Below are positions 28,591 to 39,262 of a DNA stretch of 64,000 bases, piece after piece. The translations under genes were made by a program, and so were the position numbers. The notes beneath the pieces are model-generated. The model did no database searches. It was not told the origin of the DNA and saw only the letters and a list, made by a program, of their open reading frames with translations. Each line of letters starts with the position of its first letter. Position 1 is the first letter of the stretch. The DNA comes from Microbulbifer rhizosphaerae (GTDB lineage: Bacteria; Pseudomonadota; Gammaproteobacteria; Pseudomonadales; Cellvibrionaceae). The DNA is taken from contig NZ_JACHWZ010000002.1 in NCBI RefSeq assembly GCF_014191725.1, forward strand, positions 62,001-126,000. Reading direction: 5' to 3'.

Positions 28591-28619
28591 AAAAAGCCGG
28601 CTCTCAGAGCCGGCTTTTC
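28591..28619 (-). terminator. Rho-independent terminator after tRNA-Leu
   Basis: A 10-bp stem (AGCCGGCTCT / AGAGCCGGCT, 28595-28615) is flanked by an A-run on the left and TTTT on the right. It can therefore stop transcription from either side. It lies 5 bp beyond the CCA end of the tRNA and separates it from the machine operon. Confidence 0.85.
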
Positions 28620-28623
28620 AAGA

Positions 28624-28710
28624 TGGTGCCCAGGGCGGGACTTGAACCCGCACGAGCTATGCTCACTACCCCCTCAAGATAGCGTGTCTACCAATTCCAC
28701 CACCTGGGCA
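28624..28710 (-). tRNA. tRNA-Leu (anticodon GAG)
   Basis: On the minus strand the gene begins TGCCCAGGTGGTGGAATTGG and ends CCCTGGGCACCA, so the acceptor stem pairs and CCA is encoded. The anticodon arm reads CTTGAGG, giving GAG. A long variable arm (class II) and the T-loop GGTTCAAGTCC are present. It lies 9 bp after secG, the usual neighbour. Confidence 0.95.
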
Positions 28711-28719
28711 AAAAAACTG

Positions 28720-29148
28720 TTACTGCTGCTCGTCGGCCTCGGGGGCCTCCTCTTCAGCGGCCGGAGCCTCCTCGGCACTCGGCACTTCATCCGCCGGCTG
28801 GGCGTCCAACTGGGGGATATCAGCACCGGCCTCCGGCGTGGTCACTTCCGGCACGTCGCCGGGCTGCTCCACCACCGCGGGAATCTCCGGCAGGCCTTCC
28901 TCGATATTGGCGTCCGCGCTCTGCCGCGCCAGTATAGCGAGACCGAAGCTGGTCACAAAGAATACGGTGGCCATAACGGCAGTCAGGCGGGAAAAGAAGT
29001 TGCCACTACCCGCGCTGCCGAATACCGTGCCCGAGGCTCCTCCTCCGAAGGAGGCTCCCACTTCCGCGCCCTTGCCCTGCTGCAGCAGAATCAGACCGAC
29101 AATGCTGAGCGCGGTCAGGACGTGTACGACTAAAACCAATTTTTCCAT
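28720..29148 (-). CDS. secG: Protein translocase subunit SecG
   Basis: A 142-aa SecYEG accessory subunit. It has two membrane helices (about 3-22 and 55-75) joined by the family's GGGASGTVFGSAGSGNFFSR loop. The C-terminal half is an Ala/Glu/Pro-rich acidic tail, longer than in E. coli. It is flanked by tpiA upstream and tRNA-Leu downstream, the standard gammaproteobacterial arrangement, and probably co-transcribed with both. Confidence 0.95.
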   Translation of the reverse strand: MEKLVLVVHVLTALSIVGLILLQQGKGAEVGASFGGGASGTVFGSAGSGNFFSRLTAVMATVFFVTSFGLAILARQSADANIEEGLPEIPAVVEQPGDVPEVTTPEAGADIPQLDAQPADEVPSAEEAPAAEEEAPEADEQQ

Positions 29149-29216
29149 TGACAGGAAACCTGTTTTCCCCGGGTTCTATCAACCCTGTTGTTCAAAATTC
29201 TGTTTCCGCTGCGGCC

Positions 29217-29945
29217 TCATTGTGCGGCGCGGCAGATCTTTGAGAATTCTTCCGCATCCAGTGAGGCTCCCCCCACCAGTGCGCCGTCGATATCCGCCTG
29301 GGCAAAAAGCGCTGCGGCATTGCCGCTCTTGACGCTGCCGCCATAGAGTATTTGCACTTTGGCCCCGGCCTCGCCCAGACGGTTGCGAATAAACCGGTGG
29401 ACTTCCTGCGCCTGTTCCGGAGTGGCTGTCATTCCGGTACCTATGGCCCAGACCGGCTCGTAGGCGACCACGGCATTTTCCCAGCAGTCGCCGCCGTTGA
29501 TCGAGACAACCGCCTGCAGCTGCGCATCGATCACATCCAGCGTGCGCTCCTGCTCCCGCTCTTCCTGGGACTCGCCCACACAGAGAATCGGAATCAGGCC
29601 CGCGGACCGGGCGGCGCTGAACTTGCGCGCCACCAGCTCACTGCTCTCTCCGTAGAGGGAGCGTCGCTCCGAGTGTCCCACGATAACATAGCGGACACCC
29701 CAATCCTCCAGCATGGACGCGGAGACCTCCCCGGTGAAGGCGCCGCTGGGCTGCTCACTGAGGTTTTGCGCTCCTGTTGCGACCCGCTCTCCCGCCTTCT
29801 CCGCCAGCAGCGACAGGTAGGGGAAAGGAGGACAGATAGCCACCTGGGCACCGACCCCTTCCAGGTCGAGGCCCTTGAAAAACTGCTCGGCGAACTCGCG
29901 GCTGCCGTTCATTTTCCAGTTGGCTGCTACCAGCGGCGTACGCAT
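29217..29945 (-). CDS. tpiA: Triosephosphate isomerase
   Basis: A 242-aa glycolytic enzyme interconverting DHAP and glyceraldehyde-3-phosphate. Key residues are visible: Lys in AANWKMNG, His in IVGHSERR, Glu in VVAYEPVWAIGTG and the phosphate loop YGGSVKSGNA. The start ATG 29945 is preceded by GGAAGGAG at proper spacing; an ATG 24 bp upstream in frame lacks this and the family begins at MRTPLVAANWK. Confidence 0.97.
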   Translation of the reverse strand: MRTPLVAANWKMNGSREFAEQFFKGLDLEGVGAQVAICPPFPYLSLLAEKAGERVATGAQNLSEQPSGAFTGEVSASMLEDWGVRYVIVGHSERRSLYGESSELVARKFSAARSAGLIPILCVGESQEEREQERTLDVIDAQLQAVVSINGGDCWENAVVAYEPVWAIGTGMTATPEQAQEVHRFIRNRLGEAGAKVQILYGGSVKSGNAAALFAQADIDGALVGGASLDAEEFSKICRAAQ

Positions 29946-29996
29946 AAGTGCTCCTTCCAAGGGGCGCAAATCTTAGCGGCATTGGCGGGGGATGTA

Positions 29997-30060
29997 AATG
30001 ATGAATGCGCGGTATAACTCAGTTCTGCAAGAAGACGAATTCGCACTCATCATTCATTTA
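29997..30060. repeat. Inverted-repeat element after glmM stop (AATGATGAATGCG family)
   Basis: The arms AATGATGAATGCG and CGCACTCATCATT flank about 35 bp. The glmM stop codon lies at the edge of the element. Similar elements follow the stops of ftsH (32453-32519) and the DUF11 gene (3415-3460). Confidence 0.7.
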
Positions 30061-31397
30061 CCACCTGCCCGCTCCACCACCGTGGCGATCTGCGCGGCCA
30101 GTTGCTCCACCTGAGCGGCGTCCTCCCCCTCCACCATGACGCGAATCAGGGGTTCGGTACCGGAGGGGCGCAGCAGTACGCGACCACGGCTCGCCAGTTC
30201 CCCTTCCACAGAGGCAACGGCAGCGGTCACATCCGGGTGTTCGAGCACACCGTCGCGGCTCGCCAAGCGTACATTGATCATGTGCTGGGGCAGCATTTTC
30301 ATGCGCCCCTTGAGCTGGTGCAAGGGTTCATCAAAATCGCGTATCGCGCGCAATACCTGTAGCGCGGAAACGATGCCGTCACCGGTAGTGGTGGCGTCGG
30401 CGCAGATAATGTGTCCGGAAGATTCGCCGCCCAGGGCCCAGCCGTTGGCGCGCATCCTCTCCAGCACATAGCGGTCACCCACTTTCGCGCGGGCGAAAGG
30501 GATCTGCCGCTCCCTGAGCGCCAGTTCGAATCCGTAATTGCTCATTTGGGTACCCACCACACCGTTGCAGCCGCCCAGGAATTGCTGGCGGTGCATGGCA
30601 ATGGTGAACAACAACTGGTCGCCGTCCACCAGTTCGCCGTTCCTGTCCACAAACAGTACCCGGTCGCCGTCGCCATCGAAGGCGATACCCAGGTCGGCGC
30701 CCTGTTCCAGCACCGCCTTCTGCAGCTGCTGCGGTTTGGTGGAACCGCAATCCAGGTTGATGTTGACCCCGTCCGGGCTGACACCGATGGAGGAAACCTC
30801 GGCCCCCAACTCGCGGAACACCTTGGGGGCGATATGATAGGTGGCGCCGTTGCCGCAATCCAGGACCAGACTGATCCCCTCCAGGGAGAAGCCCCAGGGA
30901 GTGGAGGCCTTGCAGAATTCGATGTAGCGGCCGACGGCATCGTCGATCCGCCAGGCTTTGCCCAGGTCCGCGGAGGTGGTCATCGGGAGTTCCAGCGCCG
31001 CCTCGATATCCTGCTCTACACTGTCCGGCAGCTTGCCGCCCTCGGCGCTGAAGAACTTGATACCATTGTCCTGGTAGGGGTTGTGGGAGGCGGAGATCAC
31101 GATGCCTGCCTGGGCATGGAAAGTACGGGTCAGGTAGGCGATGGCGGGGGTGGGCATGGGGCCCAGCAGTCCCACGTCGACGCCGGCACTAATCAGGCCC
31201 GCCTCCAGCGCGGCCTCGAACATATAGCCGGACACGCGGGTATCCTTGCCGATCAGGATGCGCGAGCGGCCACCGCCCTTCTGCACCCCCAGGACCTTGC
31301 CGGCGGCGTAGCCGAGGCGCAGCATAAATTCCGGAGTGATGACTCCCTCACCCACTTTGCCGCGGATGCCGTCGGTGCCAAAATATCGTCTCGTCAT
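30054..31397 (-). CDS. glmM: Phosphoglucosamine mutase
   Basis: A 447-aa enzyme converting glucosamine-6-phosphate to glucosamine-1-phosphate for UDP-GlcNAc synthesis. It shows [10 protein letters not shown] at the start, the phosphoserine loop ISASHNP, the metal loop FDGDGDR, the sugar-binding GGESSGH and the C-terminal [15 protein letters not shown] 31397 follows GGAAGAGAAG; an in-frame TTG sits one codon upstream. It lies between folP and tpiA as in many gammaproteobacteria. Confidence 0.97.
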   Translation of the reverse strand: MTRRYFGTDGIRGKVGEGVITPEFMLRLGYAAGKVLGVQKGGGRSRILIGKDTRVSGYMFEAALEAGLISAGVDVGLLGPMPTPAIAYLTRTFHAQAGIVISASHNPYQDNGIKFFSAEGGKLPDSVEQDIEAALELPMTTSADLGKAWRIDDAVGRYIEFCKASTPWGFSLEGISLVLDCGNGATYHIAPKVFRELGAEVSSIGVSPDGVNINLDCGSTKPQQLQKAVLEQGADLGIAFDGDGDRVLFVDRNGELVDGDQLLFTIAMHRQQFLGGCNGVVGTQMSNYGFELALRERQIPFARAKVGDRYVLERMRANGWALGGESSGHIICADATTTGDGIVSALQVLRAIRDFDEPLHQLKGRMKMLPQHMINVRLASRDGVLEHPDVTAAVASVEGELASRGRVLLRPSGTEPLIRVMVEGEDAAQVEQLAAQIATVVERAGGK

Positions 31398-31446
31398 CAA
31401 TTACTTCTCTTCCGTCTTCTTTATTCCCTACAGCGGGCCATGGCCC

Positions 31447-31488
31447 GCCCCTCTCCCCCAACCCCTCTCCCGCAAGCGGGAGAGGGGA
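31447..31488. repeat. CCCCTCTCCC / GGGAGAGGGG hairpin repeat
   Basis: A perfect hairpin (31462-31487) with a GCAAGC apex is preceded by another CCCCTCTCCC run. The same type of element occurs at 18030-18066. It lies between folP and glmM. Confidence 0.75.
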
Positions 31489-31511
31489 GCAGGATATGCC
31501 ACGGTGAGCTG

Positions 31512-31590
31512 GAGTCCCGAGTCCCGAGTCCCGAGTCCCGAGTCCCGAGTCCCGAGTCCCGAGTCCCGAGTCCCGAGTCCCGAGTCCCGA
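31512..31590. repeat. Tandem repeat of GAGTCCC, 11 copies
   Basis: Eleven perfect 7-bp GAGTCCC units run from 31512 to 31588 and end 5 bp beyond the folP stop codon. They lie in the folP-glmM intergenic gap. A perfect array of this kind is expected to vary in copy number between strains. Confidence 0.95.
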
Positions 31591-31593
31591 AGA

Positions 31594-32439
31594 TTATTGC
31601 GGGTTATCTACCAGCCGCTGCATCCGCAACACATCCACCGTGGCCGCCACATCGTGCACTCTCAGTATCCGCGCGCCGCGCTGGGCGGCGAGCATAGCCA
31701 GGGCCAGGCTGCCGGGGAGGCGCTGATCCACCTCCCGGTCCAGCAGGCGGCCGATCATCGACTTGCGCGACAACCCCACCAGCAACGGGATATCCGATGG
31801 CGCCAGTTCGGACAGGTTCCGCAACAGGACCAGATTGTGTTCATCGGTCTTGCCGAAGCCGAAACCGGGGTCAAATATCAGCCGCTGCCTGGCAATGCCC
31901 GCCGCCTCGCAGGCTCTCTGGCGTTCGCGCAGGTAAGCGGCCACTTCCGCCACCACATCACTGTAGTGCGGATCTCTCTGCATACTGCCCGGCTGGCCGC
32001 GCATATGCATCAGGCACACCGGCAATCCGGTGGCCGCCGCCGCCTCCAGGGCGTCGGGGCGCTCCAGGGCGCGCACGTCGTTGATCAGTCCGGCCCCGAC
32101 CGCCGCGGATTCGCGGATTACCTCGGGGGAGCTGGTATCCACGGAGATCACAACATCCAACTCGGCGCCGATGGCCTCCACCACCGGCACTACCCGCTCC
32201 AGTTCCTCCGCTTCGCTGACTGGCGCGGCGCCGGGGCGGGTGGACTCGCCACCCACGTCGACGATCGCCGCGCCCTCGCGCACCATCTGCTCCGCGCGCC
32301 TGAGCGCCAGATCCGTATCCAGGGCGCCGCCGGCATAGTAGGTGCCGCCATCGGAGAATGAATCGGGGGTGGTGTTGAGAATACCCATGACGACATGGCG
32401 GGTGAGGTCCAGGGTGTGTTTGCCGCAAGTTATTTTCAT
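31594..32439 (-). CDS. folP: Dihydropteroate synthase
   Basis: A 281-aa enzyme that condenses p-aminobenzoate with hydroxymethyl-dihydropterin diphosphate in folate synthesis. Signatures: MGILNTTPDSFSDGG, DVGGESTRPGA, LMHMRGQPGSM, FDPGFGFGKT and GLSRKSMIGR. The start is ATG 32439; no Shine-Dalgarno is visible upstream, where an inverted-repeat element has come close to the gene. An in-frame TTG lies 12 bp upstream. It lies directly downstream of ftsH, the conserved order. Confidence 0.97.
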   Translation of the reverse strand: MKITCGKHTLDLTRHVVMGILNTTPDSFSDGGTYYAGGALDTDLALRRAEQMVREGAAIVDVGGESTRPGAAPVSEAEELERVVPVVEAIGAELDVVISVDTSSPEVIRESAAVGAGLINDVRALERPDALEAAAATGLPVCLMHMRGQPGSMQRDPHYSDVVAEVAAYLRERQRACEAAGIARQRLIFDPGFGFGKTDEHNLVLLRNLSELAPSDIPLLVGLSRKSMIGRLLDREVDQRLPGSLALAMLAAQRGARILRVHDVAATVDVLRMQRLVDNPQ

Positions 32440-32452
32440 AAGCAGATACAAA

Positions 32453-32519
32453 AAACGGAACGCTGAATGCGGAGTGGATTATCCCATTCCGCATTCAGCA
32501 TTCCGCATTCATCATTTAT
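32453..32519. repeat. Inverted-repeat element between ftsH and folP (GAATGCGG family)
   Basis: GCTGAATGCGGAGTGG is paired across ATTAT with CCCATTCCGCATTCAGC, followed by another ATTCCGCATTC and CATCATTTATT. On the minus strand it begins a few bases after the ftsH stop. It matches the arms of the element in the OmpA-family gene and the one after glmM. Confidence 0.8.
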
Positions 32520-32522
32520 TGG

Positions 32523-34433
<1,911 letters not shown>

Positions 34434-34703
34434 ATCGTTCAAAAGGATCGCCCTCTTGCCTTCGTTTATCCAGCTCTCTGGCCGCCGCCGGTGGCGGCCT
34501 GCGGGACCCGCGGGAGCAAAGGTCCACCAACGCCGGTTCAATTGCATTCACACCATTATAGGCATGCGACTCTGTATCTCCGCGCCCGCCCCTGGCGAGA
34601 GGGTTCGCGAAGCCCTTATACCATATCGGGGGCTGAGGTCAGAAATAACCGAAAGTCTCGTCTGTCGACACTACCCAAACAACGCCTAAGTCCGACAGGA
34701 CTA

Positions 34704-35324
34704 CTAGCCTTTGAAACCCCGCGCCACTACATAGACCTCCCGTGAGCGAGGCCTGGAGGCGCCAGGCTTGCGGGTCACCACACTGGCGTAGCTGGCGCGC
34801 AGATCGCGAATCAACTGGTCGAAGCCCTCGCCCTGAAACACTTTGGCGACAAAGCCGCCACCGGGCTTCAGCACCTGCCGGGCCATATCCACGGCCAGTT
34901 CCACCAGGTACATGGACGCGGGCTGGTCCACGTCCCGCACTCCACTCATATTGGGGGCCATATCGGAAATCACAAGGTCCGCCCGGTCCCCGCCCAGCCG
35001 CTCCAGCAGCTGGTTCAGCACCGATTCCTCGGTAAAGTCGCCCTGCACGAACTCCACCCCGGCGATCGGGTCCATCGGGAGGATATCCGAAGCCAGCACC
35101 CGCCCCTTGTGACCCACCAGCTCCGCCGCCACCTGGGACCAGCCCCCCGGCGCCGCCCCCAGATCCACCACCATCATACCCGGCTTGATCAGTCGGTCTT
35201 TCTGCTGCAGTTCCAGCAGTTTATAGCTGGCACGGGAGCGGTAGCCCTCCTTCTGTGACTGCTTGACGTACTGGTCATTGAAATGCTCGCGCAGCCAGCG
35301 GTGGCTGCTCTTGGATCGGCCCAT
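34704..35324 (-). CDS. rlmE: 23S rRNA 2'-O-ribose U2552 methyltransferase RlmE (FtsJ/RrmJ)
   Basis: A 206-aa SAM-dependent enzyme. The SAM-binding motif [15 protein letters not shown] and the catalytic series K-D-K-E family residues are in context ([37 protein letters not shown]). It diverges from yhbY with about 35 bp between the start codons, a well-conserved arrangement, so the two promoters must overlap. Confidence 0.96.
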   Translation of the reverse strand: MGRSKSSHRWLREHFNDQYVKQSQKEGYRSRASYKLLELQQKDRLIKPGMMVVDLGAAPGGWSQVAAELVGHKGRVLASDILPMDPIAGVEFVQGDFTEESVLNQLLERLGGDRADLVISDMAPNMSGVRDVDQPASMYLVELAVDMARQVLKPGGGFVAKVFQGEGFDQLIRDLRASYASVVTRKPGASRPRSREVYVVARGFKG

Positions 35325-35359
35325 TACAATACAACGCTTAAATAAGGATGGAGTATTGT

Positions 35360-35662
35360 ATGCCTTTAACCGCCGACCGCAAAAAAGCCCTACGCACCCT
35401 GGGCCACAACCTCAAACCCGTGGTCACCGTTGCCGGCAAGGGGCTGACCGAAGGCGTACTGGAGGAGCTGAACCGGGCGCTGGAGGACCATGAGCTGATC
35501 AAGGTGAAACTGGCGGTGACCGACCGGGAGCTGCGCCATCGGGTGATCGGCGAACTGTGTGAGAAGAGCGGCGCCGAGCTGGTGCAGGAGATCGGCAAGA
35601 TAGCGCTGATCTACCGTGCCGCGGAGAAACCTGACGCCAGGCTTTCCAATCTGTTGCGGTGA
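35360..35662 (+). CDS. yhbY: Ribosome assembly RNA-binding protein YhbY (CRM domain)
   Basis: A 100-aa CRM-domain protein associated with pre-50S particles. The family core is visible: [28 protein letters not shown] and [14 protein letters not shown] 35360 is chosen because AAGGATGGAG lies at normal spacing upstream; an ATG at 35348 is only one base from AAGG. Confidence 0.93.
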   Translation: MPLTADRKKALRTLGHNLKPVVTVAGKGLTEGVLEELNRALEDHELIKVKLAVTDRELRHRVIGELCEKSGAELVQEIGKIALIYRAAEKPDARLSNLLR

Positions 35663-35676
35663 CCCTCCTTATCCTA

Positions 35677-35753
35677 TGTAGGAGCGGCCGTTGGCCGCGA
35701 TCAGCCTGCGCTACGTAAGCAAGACCGATCGCGGCCAACGGCCGCTCCTACAA
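35677..35753. repeat. REP inverted pair between convergent genes
   Basis: TGTAGGAGCGGCCGTTGGCC at the left end and its reverse complement at the right end enclose about 25 bp. It lies just after yhbY and before the convergent small lipoprotein gene, where it may act as a bidirectional terminator. Confidence 0.88.
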
Positions 35754-35776
35754 TGGATAGGGTGGCGGGTAAGCCT

Positions 35777-36163
35777 CTAACCGCCGGCGGGCACGCACTT
35801 CGCCTGCAGAAGCTCCCAGCGCTCACCGTCGGACTCCCGCTCCAGCCAGCAGCGCTCGCCGCTGAGCAGCAATCGGAACTTCTTTGGTCGGTCCATATCG
35901 CGCCCTTGAAGGGGACGCTGCTGCAGGTTCTGCGGTGGATTACGCTCAATGATCAGGGTGCTCTCGCGGGTGAATGCATCCTCTGCCAGGGTCACCGGAG
36001 CGCCATGCAGCGCCTCACTGACCAGACGCTGAAGTTCGGCACGGCTTTCGAGCGTAGCCCCGGCGATCAAAGCCGGCTTCTCCCCACCCCGGGCCGGCTG
36101 CGAATTGCAGGCGACAAGCAGGGCCAGAGCGGCCATGGACAAGGTCATATTTATCGCTTTCAT
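35777..36163 (-). CDS. Small putative lipoprotein (128 aa)
   Basis: The signal (MKAINMTLSMAALALLVAC) ends in a lipobox with Cys19, so lipidation is likely. The mature part of about 108 residues ends with ERCWLERESDGERWELLQAK and has two further cysteines (C103 and C122, roughly) that could form a disulfide. No family is recognised. It starts 4 bp after the S41 peptidase stop, so the two are probably co-transcribed. Confidence 0.75.
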   Translation of the reverse strand: MKAINMTLSMAALALLVACNSQPARGGEKPALIAGATLESRAELQRLVSEALHGAPVTLAEDAFTRESTLIIERNPPQNLQQRPLQGRDMDRPKKFRLLLSGERCWLERESDGERWELLQAKCVPAGG

Positions 36164-36167
36164 ACCA

Positions 36168-37784
36168 TCACCTGCTCATCAGCATAATGCGATTCTGCCG
36201 CCAGGCGGATTTGGCAATGCGGCCGTCACTGGCGGAGAGACGAGTTCCAAATGCCGCTTCGGTGGAAAAGCTGCTGGCCGAGAAACTGCCGCAGCTCCCC
36301 TCCTCGATATAGTTTAGCGCTGTGGCCAAACGCCCCTCGCCGGTATCACCGAGGGGGCGACTGAAATCATCTCCCACCTCACAGCCGCGCACCACGGCTT
36401 GTCCATCGTCGAAGTTGCTGTTGGGCATAAAGCCGTCGGAGTAATCGCCGAAGCCCTTGTCGTTTACGCCGCGGAATTGGATGGTGAAATAGGTGGTGCC
36501 GCAATTGTCGGTGGGATAGAAGCCGTAGGGCTTGCCGCAGGTCCCCGCACCTATCTGCACCACCTCTATGTCCACACCGCGCAGGCTGTTGATAATCGCC
36601 TCGCTGGCGGAGCAGGTGTTTGGGCTGGTAAGCACGAAGACACGGTCCAGGTTCAGGGTGGGCAGCGGTTGGTTTTCCGACATCGACGACAGACCGACCG
36701 TAACATCGATAAAGGGTATAGGGTCCAGCGGCTCGCCGGTGACCGGGTCTCGGGTGGGATGCTGATCATTGAACTCCAACTGCTCGAAAGTCTTTCCGGC
36801 AGTGGCCTCACCACCGGCAATCATATAGGCCAGTTGGCTGGCAATCGCCAGATAGCCGCCGCCGTTGTAGCGCAGGTCCAGTACCAGTTCCTGGATATCG
36901 CCGCCCGTTTTCAGTTCGTTGACCGCATCGACCAGCCCTTTCTCTGCAGTGGCGATATGGTCGTTGAACAGCATATAGCCGACTCGCTCTCCCCCGGAGG
37001 TCTCGAAAACATTCACATTCTGCACCGGTTCCGAGGTAACGGCACTCGCGGTCAAGGTAACGGTAGCGGTGGTGCCATCCAGATACTCGACCTGGAACTC
37101 GTGGGTTTCGCCACTCTCCGAGGGAAAGAAAGCGGCGTTGAGGACGTCCACGCTGGCCTGGTCGTCGGCGTTGACCGCGTCCACACCGTCCACCGCCAGC
37201 ACCTTGGCGCCGCGGGAGATCCCCTCCGGCCAACTGCTTTCCCTATCGCTGTAGGCAGCCAATATCTCCCGTCCCGGCGCAGTGGACTGGACGATCGCCC
37301 AGTGGAAGCCGTAGCCCACCGAAACCCCGGACTGCGACTGCTGGTTCCACTCGTCCGTGGGCATCCAGAAATGGAAGTTGTCTTTCGCTGCACCCGTGGG
37401 ACTTAAGCCGTCGGTTTTAAGCACCTCAAAATATTTGGTGGGATCGACGTAACCGGCCGGGTCGCGGTCCTCGATTTCGTCGTACCAGAGATAGGTATTG
37501 TGGCTCCAGGAGCGCAGCCAGTTGTTTTCGTCGAGCACCGAGCCCGCCACATCCAGATAGGGTTTATCGGTGCTGGGATCGGTACCGGAGCGCGGCGAGG
37601 CGCATCGGGTGGCGAAAGTGTCCGCACTCTGAAAGACACCCGACTGCCAACCCACTGGGGGGTTATTGCCACTAAGGGTGGTGGTTTCATTACTGCTGCC
37701 ACTGCCACTGCCACAGGCGGCGAGGACAGAGGCACTCAGGGCAAAAAAAGTCGACAGACTCAAGCGGTGGAAGGTAACTTCCAT
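36168..37784 (-). CDS. S41-family (C-terminal processing-like) peptidase lipoprotein
   Basis: A 538-aa protein with a lipobox (ASVLAAC) and a Gly/Ser-rich linker. A PDZ-like region follows at about 150-250 (GISRGAKVLAVDGVDAVNAD). The S41 catalytic region has VLDLRYNGGGY and the serine motif TSPNTCSASEAIINSL; a basic residue for the Ser/Lys dyad is not obvious, which is common in this subfamily (tricorn-type). The start has AAGGAG at good spacing. Likely an envelope protease; substrates unknown. Confidence 0.88.
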   Translation of the reverse strand: MEVTFHRLSLSTFFALSASVLAACGSGSGSSNETTTLSGNNPPVGWQSGVFQSADTFATRCASPRSGTDPSTDKPYLDVAGSVLDENNWLRSWSHNTYLWYDEIEDRDPAGYVDPTKYFEVLKTDGLSPTGAAKDNFHFWMPTDEWNQQSQSGVSVGYGFHWAIVQSTAPGREILAAYSDRESSWPEGISRGAKVLAVDGVDAVNADDQASVDVLNAAFFPSESGETHEFQVEYLDGTTATVTLTASAVTSEPVQNVNVFETSGGERVGYMLFNDHIATAEKGLVDAVNELKTGGDIQELVLDLRYNGGGYLAIASQLAYMIAGGEATAGKTFEQLEFNDQHPTRDPVTGEPLDPIPFIDVTVGLSSMSENQPLPTLNLDRVFVLTSPNTCSASEAIINSLRGVDIEVVQIGAGTCGKPYGFYPTDNCGTTYFTIQFRGVNDKGFGDYSDGFMPNSNFDDGQAVVRGCEVGDDFSRPLGDTGEGRLATALNYIEEGSCGSFSASSFSTEAAFGTRLSASDGRIAKSAWRQNRIMLMSR

Positions 37785-37852
37785 GATTCGGGGCTCCTTG
37801 TACTTATTGAAGCCTCCAAGATTACCATTCCCTCCACCGCCGGACGATAGAC

Positions 37853-39244
37853 CTAACCTGTCAATTTACCCAACACCGCCTGCAAACTGTCCTTGGCATC
37901 ACCAAACAGCATCCGCGCGTTCTCCTTGTAGAAGAGCGGGTTGGCTACGCCGGCATAGCCTGAGGCCATGGAACGTTTCAGCACCACCACCTTGCCCGCT
38001 TTCCACACTTCCAGCACCGGCATGCCGGCGATGGGGGAGCCGGGCTTTTCAACCGCATCCGGGTTGACGGTGTCGTTGGCGCCGATCACCAGCACCAGGT
38101 CGGTATCGGGAAAATCGCCGTTGATTTCGTCCATCTCCAGCACTATGTCGTAGGGCACATTGGCCTCTGCGAGCAGCACGTTCATGTGCCCGGGCAGGCG
38201 GCCGGCCACCGGGTGGATGCCAAAGCGCACGGTCTTGCCCGCTTTGCGCAACTTGTCGGTGATGTCGCTCACCGCCTGCTGGGCGTGGGCCACAGCCATA
38301 CCGAAGCCGGGGGTAATCACGATGCTGTCGGCCGCCTTCAGGTCGTCCGCCAGTTCGTCGATGGAGGTTTCGCGCACCTCGCCGTCGATATCTCCCTCCA
38401 CTTCCGCGCTGCCGTCGGAGCCGAAGCCGCCGAGAATCACGCTGACAAAGGAGCGGTTCATACCGCGACACATGATGTAGCTGAGGATGGCACCGGAGGA
38501 ACCCACCAGCGCGCCCACCACGATCAGCAGGTCATTGCCCAGCATAAAGCCGGTGGCCGCAGCGGCCCAGCCGGAGTAGCTGTTGAGCATGGAAATCACC
38601 ACCGGCATATCGGCACCGCCGATGGCGGCGATAAGGTGAATGCCCAGTAGCAGGGCGATGCCGGTCATGATCAGCAGGTTGGTTACCGTGCCCGCGGAGA
38701 GGTCCGCCGGCACAAACAGCGCGCCCAGTACCACGGTCGCCACCAGCGCCAACAGGTTGAGCCAGTGCCGCGCGGGCAGGGTCAGCGGTCTGCTGGAAAC
38801 CAGCCCTTGCAATTTACCGAAGGCAACCAGAGAACCGGTGAGGGTGATCGCACCAATGAATACCCCCAGATAAATTTCGGTATTGTGCACAATATGTTCG
38901 GCACCGGTGAGCTGTACCCGGGGATCGAGAAAACCGCCCCAGCCAATCAGCACCGCCGCCAGGCCCACAAAGCTGTGCAGCAGTGCCACCAACTGCGGCA
39001 TCTGCGTCATCTCTACCCGCCGCGCCAGCGACAGACCGATCACCGCACCCACTACCATCGCCAGCGCCACCATCCAATAGGCGCCGGAAACGATAGCGGC
39101 AATGGTTGCGATAATCGCCACCGCCATACCGACCATGCCGTAGATATTGCCGCGGCGCGCGGTCTCGTGGCTGGACAATCCTCCGAGGCTCAAAATAAAC
39201 ATCACCGCGGAAAAGAGATAAGCCATGGAAATCATACCGTTCAT
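37853..39244 (-). CDS. pntB: NAD(P) transhydrogenase subunit beta
   Basis: A 463-aa inner-membrane subunit of proton-translocating transhydrogenase. Around nine membrane helices occupy the first ~270 residues, followed by the NADP(H)-binding dIII domain with [33 protein letters not shown] and [12 protein letters not shown]. Encoded 18 bp after pntA. Confidence 0.97.
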   Translation of the reverse strand: MNGMISMAYLFSAVMFILSLGGLSSHETARRGNIYGMVGMAVAIIATIAAIVSGAYWMVALAMVVGAVIGLSLARRVEMTQMPQLVALLHSFVGLAAVLIGWGGFLDPRVQLTGAEHIVHNTEIYLGVFIGAITLTGSLVAFGKLQGLVSSRPLTLPARHWLNLLALVATVVLGALFVPADLSAGTVTNLLIMTGIALLLGIHLIAAIGGADMPVVISMLNSYSGWAAAATGFMLGNDLLIVVGALVGSSGAILSYIMCRGMNRSFVSVILGGFGSDGSAEVEGDIDGEVRETSIDELADDLKAADSIVITPGFGMAVAHAQQAVSDITDKLRKAGKTVRFGIHPVAGRLPGHMNVLLAEANVPYDIVLEMDEINGDFPDTDLVLVIGANDTVNPDAVEKPGSPIAGMPVLEVWKAGKVVVLKRSMASGYAGVANPLFYKENARMLFGDAKDSLQAVLGKLTG

Positions 39245-39262
39245 TGTCTTTCTCCTTTTTCC

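Noticed and set aside
31512..31590. CRISPR array
   Set aside because: Seven-base units without spacers are a simple tandem repeat; no cas genes are in the window.
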